This document shows, piece by piece, positions 8,560 through 17,898 of a stretch of DNA of 52,278 nucleotides; position 1 is the stretch's first letter, and each line of letters begins with the position of its first letter. The position numbers and the translations under genes are program-made. Under the pieces are notes generated by a model. That model searched no databases. It saw only the letters and a list, made by a program, of their open reading frames with translations, and had not been told where the DNA came from. Source of the stretch: an uncultured Lachnospiraceae bacterium (lineage in GTDB: Bacteria; Bacillota; Clostridia; Lachnospirales; Lachnospiraceae); assembly GCA_934438085.1 (NCBI GenBank), contig CAKSBC010000017.1, positions 1 through 52,278 on the forward strand, written 5' to 3'.

Positions 8560-8591
8560 TTGTTCTTGAAATGATATAATTATGCAAGAAC
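8551..8591 (+). promoter_or_regulatory. Promoter with dyad before the DUF1847 gene
   Basis: TTCGAC (8551-8556) and TATAAT (8575-8580) are 18 bp apart. The -10 box lies inside an inverted repeat, GTTCTTG at 8562-8568 and CAAGAAC at 8585-8591. Alternatively the dyad is a weak terminator stem of the PLP-enzyme gene, but no T-tract follows it. Confidence 0.5.
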
Positions 8592-8681
8592 GTTATACAA
8601 TCAGAAACCAGAATAGATAAGACTTTCCTGTCATATCTGTATAGGGTGGATTAAAAGGAACCTGAAAAGGAGAAATATACT

Positions 8682-9341
8682 ATGAATTTTACGTGTGCAG
8701 ATTGCCCTTCTAAGGCTTGTGAGGACCATCTTTTTGAGAAAATGCCAAATGAAAAGGCGTGTGTTACTAAGAAAGTAGATCCGGAATTCTTTAAGGATCT
8801 GTATAATGAGGAAGATCTTAAGATAGCAAACAGCGCTGCAAGGGTTGAGAGCAGAGGCTATTGCAGATGGACAAGAGTAGAAGAGACAATGGCGTTTGCA
8901 CATAATATGGGCTATAAGAAGATCGGCCTTGGATTCTGCACCGGATTTTCAAGGGAGGCAGAAACGTTTGCAAAAATATTAAGAGCGAACGGTTTTGAGG
9001 TTGAAGCTGCATGCTGTAAGTGCGGAAGCATTTCAAAGAAATTTATAGGAATAAAGCAGGAACAATTTGTTCATCCTGAAAATGAAATGGAGATAATGTG
9101 CAATCCTGCAGGACAGGCAGAATATCTTTCGGAGCAGGGCTGTGACATGAACGTTGTACTGGGACTGTGCGTAGGACATGATACCTTATTTATGAGACAT
9201 AGTAAGGTACCCGTAACGGTACTTACCGGAAAGGACAGAGCACTTGCTCATAATCCTGTAGGTGCATTATACCTTGCAGATTCATATCTTAAGAGAGTAT
9301 ATACATTTATAGAGGATACTTTCGGAAAAGAAGAGGAATGA
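8682..9341 (+). CDS. DUF1847 family Cys-rich protein
   Basis: A 219-residue protein that I recognise as DUF1847, a family of Cys-rich, probably metal-binding proteins of anaerobic bacteria with no established function. It opens with CADCPSKAC and has further Cys in FCTGFS, CCKCGS, CNPAGQ and LCVGHD, the spacing expected for a metal or iron-sulfur site. No signal peptide or membrane helix is seen, so it is cytoplasmic. An AAAAGGAG site lies upstream. A terminator follows. A link to the neighbouring Cys/Met enzyme is plausible but inferred only from adjacency. Confidence 0.85.
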   Translation: MNFTCADCPSKACEDHLFEKMPNEKACVTKKVDPEFFKDLYNEEDLKIANSAARVESRGYCRWTRVEETMAFAHNMGYKKIGLGFCTGFSREAETFAKILRANGFEVEAACCKCGSISKKFIGIKQEQFVHPENEMEIMCNPAGQAEYLSEQGCDMNVVLGLCVGHDTLFMRHSKVPVTVLTGKDRALAHNPVGALYLADSYLKRVYTFIEDTFGKEEE

Positions 9342-9400
9342 TAATTAAATACAGTATTAAATGACTGCGGCATTAATAACGGCGCAGCTTATTGAATCGA

Positions 9401-9440
9401 GGGCACCTATAAAATATGCATATAGGCGCCCTTTTGCTTT
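9401..9440 (+). terminator. Terminator after the DUF1847 gene
   Basis: GGGCACCTATA and TATAGGCGCCC form a stem with one internal mismatch, followed by CTTTTGCTTTT. Confidence 0.8.
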
Positions 9441-9512
9441 TCAGTAAAGTGCGTGTTTAAATAATGCATAATATTTAATGCTCAACTTGGTTTATTTTGG
9501 TAAAAATACTTG

Positions 9513-9541
9513 TTGACATTAGACTTGCAGATGATTATCAT
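9513..9541 (+). promoter_or_regulatory. argG promoter
   Basis: TTGACA at 9513-9518 and TATCAT at 9536-9541 are separated by 17 bp. This strong sigma-A-type promoter would start transcription near 9548 and give a leader of about 130 bases before argG. No other gene or terminator lies between. Confidence 0.8.
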
Positions 9542-9562
9542 ATACTCATAATTACTCAAAAA

Positions 9563-9578
9563 TATGAATAATTATACA
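9563..9578 (+). promoter_or_regulatory. Candidate ARG box (ArgR/AhrC operator)
   Basis: TATGAATAATTATACA matches the ARG-box consensus TNTGAATWWWWATTCA at 15 of 16 positions. It begins about 15 bases after the predicted transcription start of argG, a position that allows repression by arginine-bound ArgR. The regulator gene is not in this window. Confidence 0.7.
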
Positions 9579-9677
9579 GAACTGCTCGATAACTATATTT
9601 ACAGCCCTATAAATAGAAATAGGTAATGTAAGTGAAACAACTAAAATAACAAAATTAATGCACCGGAGGCTTATATT

Positions 9678-10898
9678 ATGAAAAAAGAAGGAATCAAGAA
9701 GATAGTACTTGCTTATTCAGGCGGACTTGACACATCAATTATTATTCCGTGGCTCAAGGAAAATTATAATAATCCTGAGATCATCGCAGTAGCTGCAGAT
9801 GTAGGACAGGGAGATGAGCTTGACGGACTTGAAGAAAAGGCCATCAAGACAGGCGCTTCAAAGCTTATCATTGCTGATCTTGTAGATGAGATGGTGGATG
9901 ACATTATTATTCCTTCACTCAAGATGGATGCAAAATATGAGACATATCTTTTAGGAACAGCATTTGCTCGTCCGGTAATCGGCAAGAAGCTTGCTGAGAT
10001 CGCTATAGCAGAGGACGCTGATGCAATTGCACACGGAGCAACAGGAAAGGGTAACGATCAGGTTCGTTTCGAGCTTGCTATAAAGAGATTTGCTCCTGAT
10101 ATGAAGATCATCGCTCCTTGGCGTGAGTGGGATATCAAATCACGTGAGGAAGAGATAGATTATGCTGAGGCACACAATATTCCGCTTAAGATAAGCCGTG
10201 AGACAAATTACTCAAAGGATAAGAACCTTTGGCATTTAAGCCATGAAGGACTTGACCTTGAGGATCCTGCAAATGAGCCGCAGTATGAAAAGTCAGGCTT
10301 CCTTGAGATGGGAGTTTCTCCGATCCAGGCACCTGATGAGCCTACATATATAAGCATTGACTTTGAAGCCGGAGCTCCTGTTGCATTTAACGGCGAGAAG
10401 ATGAAGGCATCAGACATTATCAGAAAGCTCAATGAGGTCGGAGGCGCTAACGGAATCGGTATCATTGATATCGTTGAGAACCGTCTTGTGGGCATGAAGG
10501 ACCGCGGAGTATACGAGACTCCCGGCGGAACTATCCTTTACAAGGCACATGAGCAGCTGGAAATGCTTACAGTTGACAAGGAAGTACTTCACGAGAAGCA
10601 GAAGCTTGCTGTAGATTATGCAGACCTTATCTACAACGGAAAGTGGTATTCACCGCTTCAGGAGGCACTTACAGCATTTGCAAATGAAGCAGATAAGTAT
10701 GTTACTGGAACAGTAAAGCTTAAGCTTTATAAGGGAAATATCATTCCTGCAGGAACAACCTCACCATATTCACTTTACTCAGAGAATCTTGTAACATTCG
10801 GAGAGAGTGATTACGATCAGGCTCAGGCTGAAGGCTTCATCAATCTTTGGGGACTTCCTACAAAGGTTCAGGCATATCGCGAGCTTAATAAGCTGTAA
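9678..10898 (+). CDS. argG: Argininosuccinate synthase
   Basis: A 406-residue cytoplasmic enzyme that joins citrulline and aspartate with ATP to form argininosuccinate, the penultimate step of arginine synthesis. The N-type ATP pyrophosphatase loop AYSGGLDTS lies at residues 13-21 (AYSGGLDTSIIIPWL). GATGKGNDQVRFE near residue 120 binds citrulline and aspartate. Length is normal for the family. CGGAGG precedes the ATG. It heads the arginine cluster, with its own promoter and ARG box, and argH follows after 84 bases without a visible terminator. Confidence 0.97.
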   Translation: MKKEGIKKIVLAYSGGLDTSIIIPWLKENYNNPEIIAVAADVGQGDELDGLEEKAIKTGASKLIIADLVDEMVDDIIIPSLKMDAKYETYLLGTAFARPVIGKKLAEIAIAEDADAIAHGATGKGNDQVRFELAIKRFAPDMKIIAPWREWDIKSREEEIDYAEAHNIPLKISRETNYSKDKNLWHLSHEGLDLEDPANEPQYEKSGFLEMGVSPIQAPDEPTYISIDFEAGAPVAFNGEKMKASDIIRKLNEVGGANGIGIIDIVENRLVGMKDRGVYETPGGTILYKAHEQLEMLTVDKEVLHEKQKLAVDYADLIYNGKWYSPLQEALTAFANEADKYVTGTVKLKLYKGNIIPAGTTSPYSLYSENLVTFGESDYDQAQAEGFINLWGLPTKVQAYRELNKL

Positions 10899-10982
10899 TC
10901 AGTCGGAGCAGACAAATAAGCATATAATATATTTAATTGATTCGGGAAATTTGAGTTAACAGAAAGTAAGGGGAATTTAAAC

Positions 10983-12359
10983 ATGGCAAAGATGTGGGCC
11001 GGAAGGACTGCCGGAGAGACAGACCAGATAGCGGATGATTTTAATTCATCGATACATTTTGACTGCAGAATGTATCAACAGGATATAAAGGGCAGTATGG
11101 CTCACGCTGCCATGCTTGCAAAAACAGGCATCCTCTCTAATGAGGATGCCGCTGCCATAATAGACGGACTCGAAGGCATTCTCAAGGATCTTAACAGCGG
11201 AAAGTTAGAGTTTGATTTAAGCTGTGAAGACATTCACATGTTTATTGAGCAGGTGCTTACCGAAAGGCTCGGAGATGTCGGAAAGAAGCTTCATACAGCG
11301 AGAAGCAGAAATGATCAGGTTGCGCTTGATTTAAGAATGTATTTAAGAGATGAGGCGGCAGAGATAAGTTCGCTTGTAAGAGAGCTTACAGAAACACTCG
11401 TGGCTGTGGCAGAGAAAAATATGGGAGTTGTAATGCCTGGCTATACTCATCTTCAGAGGGCACAGCCGATACTCTTCTCACATCATATGATGGCCTATGT
11501 CATGATGCTTTTAAGAGATCGCGACAGGATAGCGGATGCAGTTAAGAGAATGAATGTTTCACCTATCGGAAGCTGTGCTTTGGCAGGAACCACCTATAAT
11601 ACTGACAGAGTTTTTGAAGCTGAAAAGTTAGGATTTCACTCCATAGCATGGAACAGCCTTGACGGTGTTTCGGACAGAGATTTCTGTGTTGAGCTAATGA
11701 GTGCCATTGCAATACTTATGATGCATCTTTCGAGATTTTCGGAGGAGATAGTACTGTGGTCAAGCTGGGAATTTAAGTTTATAGAGCTTTCAGACAGCTA
11801 TACTACAGGCTCCTCAATAATGCCTCAGAAGAAGAATCCGGATATGGCGGAGCTTATCAGAGGAAAAACAGGCAGAGTCTACGGTGATCTTATGGCACTG
11901 CTTACCACACTTAAGGGTCTTCCGCTCGCATATAACAAGGATATGCAGGAGGACAAGGAGGCAGTCTTTGATTCAGTGGATACCGTTAAGGTATGCTTAA
12001 AGGTCATGATACCTATGATAGCTACAATGAAGACACTTCCTGACAACATGAGAAAGGCGGCAAACGAGGGCTTTATAAATGCTACCGATCTTGCGGATTA
12101 TCTTGTGAAGAAGGGCATGCCTTTCAGAACTGCCTATAAGATATCGGGACAGATAGTTTCAGAATGTATAGGAAAGGGCCTTGTACTTGAAACCTTCCCT
12201 ATCGAAGAATATAAAAAGCACAGCGAGCTTTTTGATAATGACGTATATAATGACATTAATATAGAAAACTGCGTTGAAAAACGTATATCAGCAGGCGGAA
12301 CCTCATCTGCATCGGTTAAAGAAGAGATCGAGCTTGTGAAAAAGGAGCTTGAAAAATGA
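10983..12359 (+). CDS. argH: Argininosuccinate lyase
   Basis: A 458-residue enzyme of the fumarase/aspartase superfamily that splits argininosuccinate into arginine and fumarate. The superfamily signature GSSIMPQKKNPD lies at residues 276-287 and contains the catalytic serine loop; HTARSRNDQV near residue 104 is the substrate-binding loop. Length is normal. Its last four bases overlap the start of argC (ATGA), showing translational coupling. Confidence 0.97.
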   Translation: MAKMWAGRTAGETDQIADDFNSSIHFDCRMYQQDIKGSMAHAAMLAKTGILSNEDAAAIIDGLEGILKDLNSGKLEFDLSCEDIHMFIEQVLTERLGDVGKKLHTARSRNDQVALDLRMYLRDEAAEISSLVRELTETLVAVAEKNMGVVMPGYTHLQRAQPILFSHHMMAYVMMLLRDRDRIADAVKRMNVSPIGSCALAGTTYNTDRVFEAEKLGFHSIAWNSLDGVSDRDFCVELMSAIAILMMHLSRFSEEIVLWSSWEFKFIELSDSYTTGSSIMPQKKNPDMAELIRGKTGRVYGDLMALLTTLKGLPLAYNKDMQEDKEAVFDSVDTVKVCLKVMIPMIATMKTLPDNMRKAANEGFINATDLADYLVKKGMPFRTAYKISGQIVSECIGKGLVLETFPIEEYKKHSELFDNDVYNDINIENCVEKRISAGGTSSASVKEEIELVKKELEK

Positions 12360-13279
12360 CAAGGATCTTTATAGACGGAAGTGCCGGAACGACAGGCTTA
12401 AGGATATATGAGAGGCTGTCGGAAAGAAAAGATATAGAGCTGATAATACTTCCGGATGACAAGAGAAAAGATGAGGCCTCAATAAAAGAGGCACTGCATG
12501 AAGCCGATATAGCATTTTTGTGTCTGCCGGATGCAGCCGCTGTAGAGGCAGCCGAGCTTGCAAAGGATTCAAAGGTTACGATAATTGACACCTCGACGGC
12601 GCACAGGACCGCAGAGGGCTGGACCTACGGATTTCCTGAAATTGGAAGCTTAAGAGAACAGATCGCATCATCAAAAAGAATAGCAAACCCGGGATGCCAT
12701 GCAAGCGGATTTATTGTTTTGGTCGAGCCTCTTGTTGAAGCAGGCATAATCTCTAAGGAGACAGCGCTTTCCTGCATATCACTTACAGGATACTCGGGCG
12801 GCGGAAAAAAGATGATCGCCGACTATGAGGCAGCCGACAGAGATAAGCTTCTTGATGCTCCGAGAGTTTACGGTATCGGACAGCAGCACAAGCATCTTAA
12901 GGAGATGAAGCATATCTGCGGACTTTATGAAGAGCCTGCATTTTACCCTATAGTCGCTGATTTTTATTCAGGAATGGAGACCAATATATCGCTTTTCAAA
13001 AAGGATATTAATGGAAGCATTGAAGATATCCGTGCAATATATAAGGAAAAATACAGCGGGAAAATAGTTCATTATGAGGACAATGTAGATGACGGAGGTT
13101 TTATCTCCGCGGCAAAGCTTTCAGGCAGAGATGATATGATAGTCAGTGTTGCCGGAAATGATGATCGAATGACACTGATCGCGCTTTTTGATAATTTAGG
13201 AAAGGGCGCATCAGGGGCAGCAATACAGAACATGAATATAGTTATGGGAATTGATGAGGCAATAGGCCTTTCACTCTGA
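12356..13279 (+). CDS. argC: N-acetyl-gamma-glutamyl-phosphate reductase, short (type 2) form
   Basis: A 307-residue NADPH-dependent reductase for the third step of arginine synthesis (acetylglutamyl phosphate to the semialdehyde). The nucleotide-binding start is IFIDGSAGTTG (residues 4-14), and the catalytic cysteine is Cys114 in NPGCHASGF. At about 307 residues it belongs to the short type 2 class, rather than the roughly 345-residue class common in Bacilli. It overlaps argH by four bases. A 114-base gap before argJ holds no clear promoter or terminator. Confidence 0.95.
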   Translation: MTRIFIDGSAGTTGLRIYERLSERKDIELIILPDDKRKDEASIKEALHEADIAFLCLPDAAAVEAAELAKDSKVTIIDTSTAHRTAEGWTYGFPEIGSLREQIASSKRIANPGCHASGFIVLVEPLVEAGIISKETALSCISLTGYSGGGKKMIADYEAADRDKLLDAPRVYGIGQQHKHLKEMKHICGLYEEPAFYPIVADFYSGMETNISLFKKDINGSIEDIRAIYKEKYSGKIVHYEDNVDDGGFISAAKLSGRDDMIVSVAGNDDRMTLIALFDNLGKGASGAAIQNMNIVMGIDEAIGLSL

Positions 13280-13393
13280 CCTATGGCTCAAAATTAAACA
13301 GCTGATTTTAAAGCGCAATACAAAAGCAGTGTTTTCGGTCTTATTTCAAAAAAGCACTAAGAAAAGGGTATTGATAAAGGGAGAGCAAAAATT

Positions 13394-14608
13394 ATGAAAA
13401 TGATAAAGGGCGGTGTATGTGCCGCAAATGGATATAAGGCAAACGGAATTCACTGCGGTATTCGTCACAATACTACGAAGAAGGATCTTTCAATGATCTT
13501 AAGCGAGGTTCCTGCAAGCGCTGCCGGAGTTTATACGACAAATCTTGTCAAAGGAGCTCCGATATATGTCACAAAGAAGCATCTTGAGAACGGCATAGCA
13601 CAGGCTGTTATAGTAAACAGCGGCAACGCCAATACCTGCAATGCCGACGGCATTGAGATAGCTGAAAAGATGTGTGCGCTTACAGGCGGTGTGCTCGGAA
13701 TAGATCCGCATGATATAATAGTAGCATCAACAGGAGTGATCGGCCAGCCGCTCGACATTACACCTATAGAAAATGGTATTGAAGAGCTTGCAAAGGGACT
13801 TTCTGAAAACGGCAATGAAGCTGCGGCAGCAGGCATTATGACTACTGATACCATCATGAAGGAGGCTGCTGTTGAGTTTGAGCTTGGAGGTAAGACCTGT
13901 CATATCGGAGCTATGGGTAAAGGCAGCGGAATGATTCATCCTAACATGGCTACCATGTTAGTATTTATCACTACAGATGCTGCGGTGAGCCCTGAGCTTC
14001 TTGATAAGGCGCTTAAGACAGATGTTCAAAAGAGCTTCAATATGGTTTCCGTAGACGGCGATACTTCAACGAATGATACTGTAACCATTATGGCAAACGG
14101 GCTTGCAGGAAATGCACTCATTACTGAAGAAAATGATGACTATAAAGTGTTCATGGAGGCTCTCAACACAGTTACAGTGGCGCTTTGCCGAATGATCGCC
14201 GGAGACGGTGAAGGTGCAACCAAGTTTCTTGAGTGCTGCACAAGCGGAGCAAAAAGCTATGAGACGGCAAAAATCGTTGCAAAAAGCGTGATATGCTCAT
14301 CACTTTTGAAGGCAGCTATGTTCGGAGCCGATGCCAACTGGGGACGTGTGCTCTGTGCTATAGGCTATTCAGGAGCAGATGTTGATGTAACAAAGATCGA
14401 TGTGTCATTTAAATCTCCGAAGGGAGAGATCCTTGTATGCAAAGACGGAGCCGGAGTTGCATTTTCAGAGGAAAAGGCAAAAGAAATATTGCTGGAAAAG
14501 GATATTCAGATATTGGTTGAGCTTAATGACGGTGAATTTAGTGCTGAGGCCTGGGGCTGCGATCTGACATATGATTATGTCAAGATAAACGGAGACTACA
14601 GGAGCTGA
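13394..14608 (+). CDS. argJ: Glutamate N-acetyltransferase/ornithine acetyltransferase ArgJ
   Basis: A 404-residue Ntn-type enzyme that moves the acetyl group from acetylornithine to glutamate and so recycles it; bifunctional members also use acetyl-CoA. The autoprocessing site is in KGSGMIHPNMATML (residues 176-189), with cleavage expected before Thr187 to give alpha and beta chains. The presence of ArgJ, and the absence of argA or argE here, indicates the cyclic acetyl pathway. An AAAGGGAG site lies upstream. Confidence 0.96.
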   Translation: MKMIKGGVCAANGYKANGIHCGIRHNTTKKDLSMILSEVPASAAGVYTTNLVKGAPIYVTKKHLENGIAQAVIVNSGNANTCNADGIEIAEKMCALTGGVLGIDPHDIIVASTGVIGQPLDITPIENGIEELAKGLSENGNEAAAAGIMTTDTIMKEAAVEFELGGKTCHIGAMGKGSGMIHPNMATMLVFITTDAAVSPELLDKALKTDVQKSFNMVSVDGDTSTNDTVTIMANGLAGNALITEENDDYKVFMEALNTVTVALCRMIAGDGEGATKFLECCTSGAKSYETAKIVAKSVICSSLLKAAMFGADANWGRVLCAIGYSGADVDVTKIDVSFKSPKGEILVCKDGAGVAFSEEKAKEILLEKDIQILVELNDGEFSAEAWGCDLTYDYVKINGDYRS

Positions 14609-14643
14609 TTAGATAAGGATAGGACACAGGGAGAGACATTATT

Positions 14644-15513
14644 ATGGAAGGGGCACTTACAAATATTCAAAGGGCCGAGGTGCTTGCAAAGGCGCTTCCG
14701 TACATCAAAAAATATAATAACAAGATCGTTGTTATTAAATACGGCGGCAATGCTATGATAAGCAATGAGCTTAAAGAGCAGGTTATGGAAGACATAGTTC
14801 TCCTGTGGCTTATCGGAGTCAAGGTCGTGCTTGTGCACGGAGGCGGTCCGGAGATCAATGAAATGCTCGGCAAAATCGGCAAAAAGTCCGAATTTGTCGG
14901 AGGCTTAAGGGTTACCGATAAGGAAACTATTGAGATTGCAGAGATGGTACTTGCCGGAAAGGTTAATAAGGGACTTGTTAATCTTCTTGAGGTTAAGGGC
15001 GGCAATGCAATGGGCATATCCGGCATGGACGGAAGGCTTATTGAGGCAAAGATCAAGAATGAACAGTTAGGCTATGTCGGAGAGATAACCTCTATTAATA
15101 AAAAGCCTATCCTGGATCTTCTTTCAAACGGATATATTCCGGTAGTTTCTACGATAGGCTGTGATAAGGACGGGAATATCTTTAACATTAACGGAGACAC
15201 AGCCGCTGCTTATATAGCCGGAGCACTTCAGGCAGAAAGACTTATCATGATGACGGATATTGCAGGCATTATGAGAGATCAGTATGATCCGAAATCCTTG
15301 ATACCGGAGCTCAGCACTGAAGAGGCGGTACAGCTGTATGATAAGGGAGTTATCTCAGGAGGCATGATACCTAAGGTGGATTCCTGTATCAAGGCTATAG
15401 AAATGGGTGTTCAGAACTGTGTTATCATGAACGGCTGCTTACCGCATTCTATACTGATAGAGCTTCTTACAGAGGAAGGCGCAGGAACCATGATAACAGC
15501 TCATAATAAATGA
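14644..15513 (+). CDS. argB: Acetylglutamate kinase
   Basis: A 289-residue amino-acid kinase that phosphorylates N-acetylglutamate, the usual arginine-feedback step of the cyclic pathway. IKYGGNAM at residues 31-38 carries the catalytic lysine, VHGGGPEIN (near 61-69) binds substrate, and NINGDTAA is the second nucleotide motif. It lies 35 bases after argJ and 15 before argD. Confidence 0.96.
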   Translation: MEGALTNIQRAEVLAKALPYIKKYNNKIVVIKYGGNAMISNELKEQVMEDIVLLWLIGVKVVLVHGGGPEINEMLGKIGKKSEFVGGLRVTDKETIEIAEMVLAGKVNKGLVNLLEVKGGNAMGISGMDGRLIEAKIKNEQLGYVGEITSINKKPILDLLSNGYIPVVSTIGCDKDGNIFNINGDTAAAYIAGALQAERLIMMTDIAGIMRDQYDPKSLIPELSTEEAVQLYDKGVISGGMIPKVDSCIKAIEMGVQNCVIMNGCLPHSILIELLTEEGAGTMITAHNK

Positions 15514-15528
15514 TCATGAGGCAAAAAG

Positions 15529-16689
15529 ATGAATATAATCGAGACAGATAAGCAGTATATTGCAAATACATACAAGCGTTTTCCAGTATGCCTTGTAAAA
15601 GGACATGGTTCGGAAGTTTTTGATGAAAACGGAAAGCGTTATATAGACATGGGCTCCGGCATAGGAGTCACGGCCTTCGGCATCGCAGATGAAAAATGGC
15701 AGCAGGCTGTAACAGCTCAGTTAGGCAAGATTCAGCATTCTTCAAATCTTTACTATACTGAGCCTGATGCAATGCTTGCGAAGCTTCTTTGTGAAAAATC
15801 AGGCATGGATAAGGTATTCTATGCAAATTCCGGAGCAGAGGCTAATGAAAACGGCATAAAGGCTGTGAGAAAATATGCTGCAGAGCATAAGGGAAGCGAC
15901 TATTACACTATAATCACACTTGAAAACAGCTTCCATGGCCGTACGCTTACGACACTTGCCGCTACAGGTCAGGAGGTATTCCACAAGCAGTTCACACCGC
16001 TCACACCTGGCTTTGTATCGGTACCTGCCAATGATATTGAGGCTATGAAAAATGCCGTAAAGGCTCACAAGACTGCAGGCATTATGATAGAATGCATACA
16101 GGGAGAAGGCGGAGTCAAGGCACTGGATTATGATTATGTAAAGGCTATTGAGAAGCTTTGCGAGGAGGAGGATCTTGTGCTCCTTTGTGATGAAGTCCAG
16201 AGCGGAAACGGCAGAAGCGGATACATGTATTCATATATGCATTACGGCATTCATCCGGATGTTGTTACGACCGCTAAGGGACTTGGCGGAGGACTGCCTA
16301 TAGGTGCATGTCTGCTCGGAGGAAAGGCCGGAAACATTTTCAGTTACGGTGATCTCGGTTCGACCTTCGGCGGAAACCCTGTTGTATGTGCAGGAGCCTT
16401 AAGCATTCTTGAAAGAATAGACGAAAGCCTTCTTAATGAGGTTAAAGAAAAGAGTGATTATCTTTTTGAAGTGTTCGGAAAGGCAAAAGGCATAAAGAAG
16501 GTTTCGGGAATGGGTCTTATGATCGGACTTGAAACCGAAAAGCCTGCGGGAGAAATCGTCAATGCGCTCATCGCCAAGGGTGTGCTTTGCCTTACGGCAA
16601 AGGATAAGGTACGTCTCCTTCCGGCGCTTAACATTCCTATGGATGTTTTGAAAGAGGCAGCAGAGCTTATTATTGCAGAGTGCGAATAA
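15529..16689 (+). CDS. argD: Acetylornithine aminotransferase
   Basis: A 386-residue class III PLP aminotransferase that makes N-acetylornithine from the semialdehyde and glutamate. The PLP lysine is Lys250 in TTAKGLGGGLPIGA. YANSGAEANE near residue 99 binds the cofactor phosphate, and CDEVQSG holds the aspartate that contacts the pyridine nitrogen. Members may also act in lysine synthesis as succinyl-DAP aminotransferase, worth noting because carB downstream carries a DapF domain. Confidence 0.95.
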   Translation: MNIIETDKQYIANTYKRFPVCLVKGHGSEVFDENGKRYIDMGSGIGVTAFGIADEKWQQAVTAQLGKIQHSSNLYYTEPDAMLAKLLCEKSGMDKVFYANSGAEANENGIKAVRKYAAEHKGSDYYTIITLENSFHGRTLTTLAATGQEVFHKQFTPLTPGFVSVPANDIEAMKNAVKAHKTAGIMIECIQGEGGVKALDYDYVKAIEKLCEEEDLVLLCDEVQSGNGRSGYMYSYMHYGIHPDVVTTAKGLGGGLPIGACLLGGKAGNIFSYGDLGSTFGGNPVVCAGALSILERIDESLLNEVKEKSDYLFEVFGKAKGIKKVSGMGLMIGLETEKPAGEIVNALIAKGVLCLTAKDKVRLLPALNIPMDVLKEAAELIIAECE

Positions 16690-16809
16690 GCCTAAAAAAT
16701 GATCGTTTGGCAGCCTTACATGATAACAATAGTAACAGGCTGTGCCAGATCACAATTAATAGGTTTCAGTGACATTCAGAAACAAGCGACAATAAAGGAG
16801 GAACCACAA

Positions 16810-17817
16810 ATGGCTCTTATAATGATGGGCAATGAATTCAAGGGCAGAAGCTTTTTAAAGCTCCTTGATTTTAAGCCTGATGAAATCACACAGCTTCTGG
16901 ATCTTGCAGCTGAGCTCAAGGATCAGAAAAAGAGACATGAATCACATAAGGTATTTGCAGGCAGAAACATTGCTCTTATTTTTGAAAAAACATCTACCAG
17001 GACACGATGCTCCTTTGAGGTTGCCGCTGCGGATCTCGGCATCCATCCGGTATATCTTGATCCTAAGAGCTCACAGATAGGAAAGAAGGAATCCATTGCC
17101 GATACTGCAAGAGTACTCGGAAGAATGTTCGACGGAATAGAATACAGAGGCTTTGCTCAGGAGAGAGTCGAGGAGCTTGCAAAATATTCAGGAGTACCCG
17201 TATGGAACGGTCTTACCAATGAATCACATCCAACACAGATACTTGCGGATTTCCTTACGATAAGAGAGCATTTCGGAAGATTGAAAGGAATCAAGCTTGT
17301 ATATATGGGTGATGCCAGATACAATATGGGTAACTCACTTATGGTGGGCTGTGCTCTTATGGGAATGCAGTTTACTGCATGTGCTCCGAAGAAATATTTC
17401 CCTGAGGCGGATCTCATTGCAAAGTGCGAGGAAATAGCAAAGGAAACAGGAGCTGTATTAAGCTTTGATGAAGACCCTATGAATGCCACAAAGGGAGCCG
17501 ATGTCATCTACACAGATGTCTGGGTATCTATGGGAGAGCCTGATGAGATATGGACAGAGCGTATAAATGATCTTATGCCTTATCAGGTTAATCAGAAGAT
17601 AATGGATAACGCAGGACCACAGTGCAGATTCATGCATTGTCTGCCGGCATTCCATGATCTGGAAACAGAGATCGGAGAAGAAATCAGTGAAAAATTCGGC
17701 ATAGATGCGATAGAGGTCACTGATGAAGTTTTTGAGGGATCGCAGTCAATAGTGTTCGACGAAGCTGAAAATCGCATGCATACGATCAAGGCTGTTATAG
17801 CAGCTACTATGCTTTGA
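16810..17817 (+). CDS. argF: Ornithine carbamoyltransferase
   Basis: A 335-residue enzyme that makes citrulline from ornithine and carbamoyl phosphate. STRTR at residues 62-66 binds carbamoyl phosphate and HCLPAFHD near 276-283 has the catalytic cysteine. The reading frame extends 111 bases upstream to an earlier ATG, but a strong AAAGGAGG site stands just before the ATG at 16810, which matches the family N-terminus. The substrate carbamoyl phosphate comes from CarAB encoded next. Confidence 0.96.
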   Translation: MALIMMGNEFKGRSFLKLLDFKPDEITQLLDLAAELKDQKKRHESHKVFAGRNIALIFEKTSTRTRCSFEVAAADLGIHPVYLDPKSSQIGKKESIADTARVLGRMFDGIEYRGFAQERVEELAKYSGVPVWNGLTNESHPTQILADFLTIREHFGRLKGIKLVYMGDARYNMGNSLMVGCALMGMQFTACAPKKYFPEADLIAKCEEIAKETGAVLSFDEDPMNATKGADVIYTDVWVSMGEPDEIWTERINDLMPYQVNQKIMDNAGPQCRFMHCLPAFHDLETEIGEEISEKFGIDAIEVTDEVFEGSQSIVFDEAENRMHTIKAVIAATML

Positions 17818-17836
17818 GCAAAAACAAGCTCAAAAA
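17814..17836 (+). terminator. Weak terminator at the end of argF
   Basis: TTTGAGC and GCTCAAA form a 7-bp stem that includes the argF stop codon. The following AATATAATTT is only modestly T-rich, so read-through into carA is likely. Confidence 0.4.
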
Positions 17837-17865
17837 TATAATTTCTTATGTGAAATATTATGGGC

Positions 17866-17894
17866 TTGTAGTAGACACTGATTTAAGATAGAAT
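17866..17894 (+). promoter_or_regulatory. Probable carA promoter
   Basis: TTGTAG at 17866-17871 and TAGAAT at 17889-17894 are separated by 17 bp. A start near 17901 would place the large leader hairpin at the very 5' end of the message. Confidence 0.55.
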
Positions 17895-17898
17895 ATAT

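Noticed and set aside
13531..13857. Long antisense frames within the arg genes
   Set aside because: They are opposite conserved enzyme genes and have low-complexity compositions rich in Ser and Ile.
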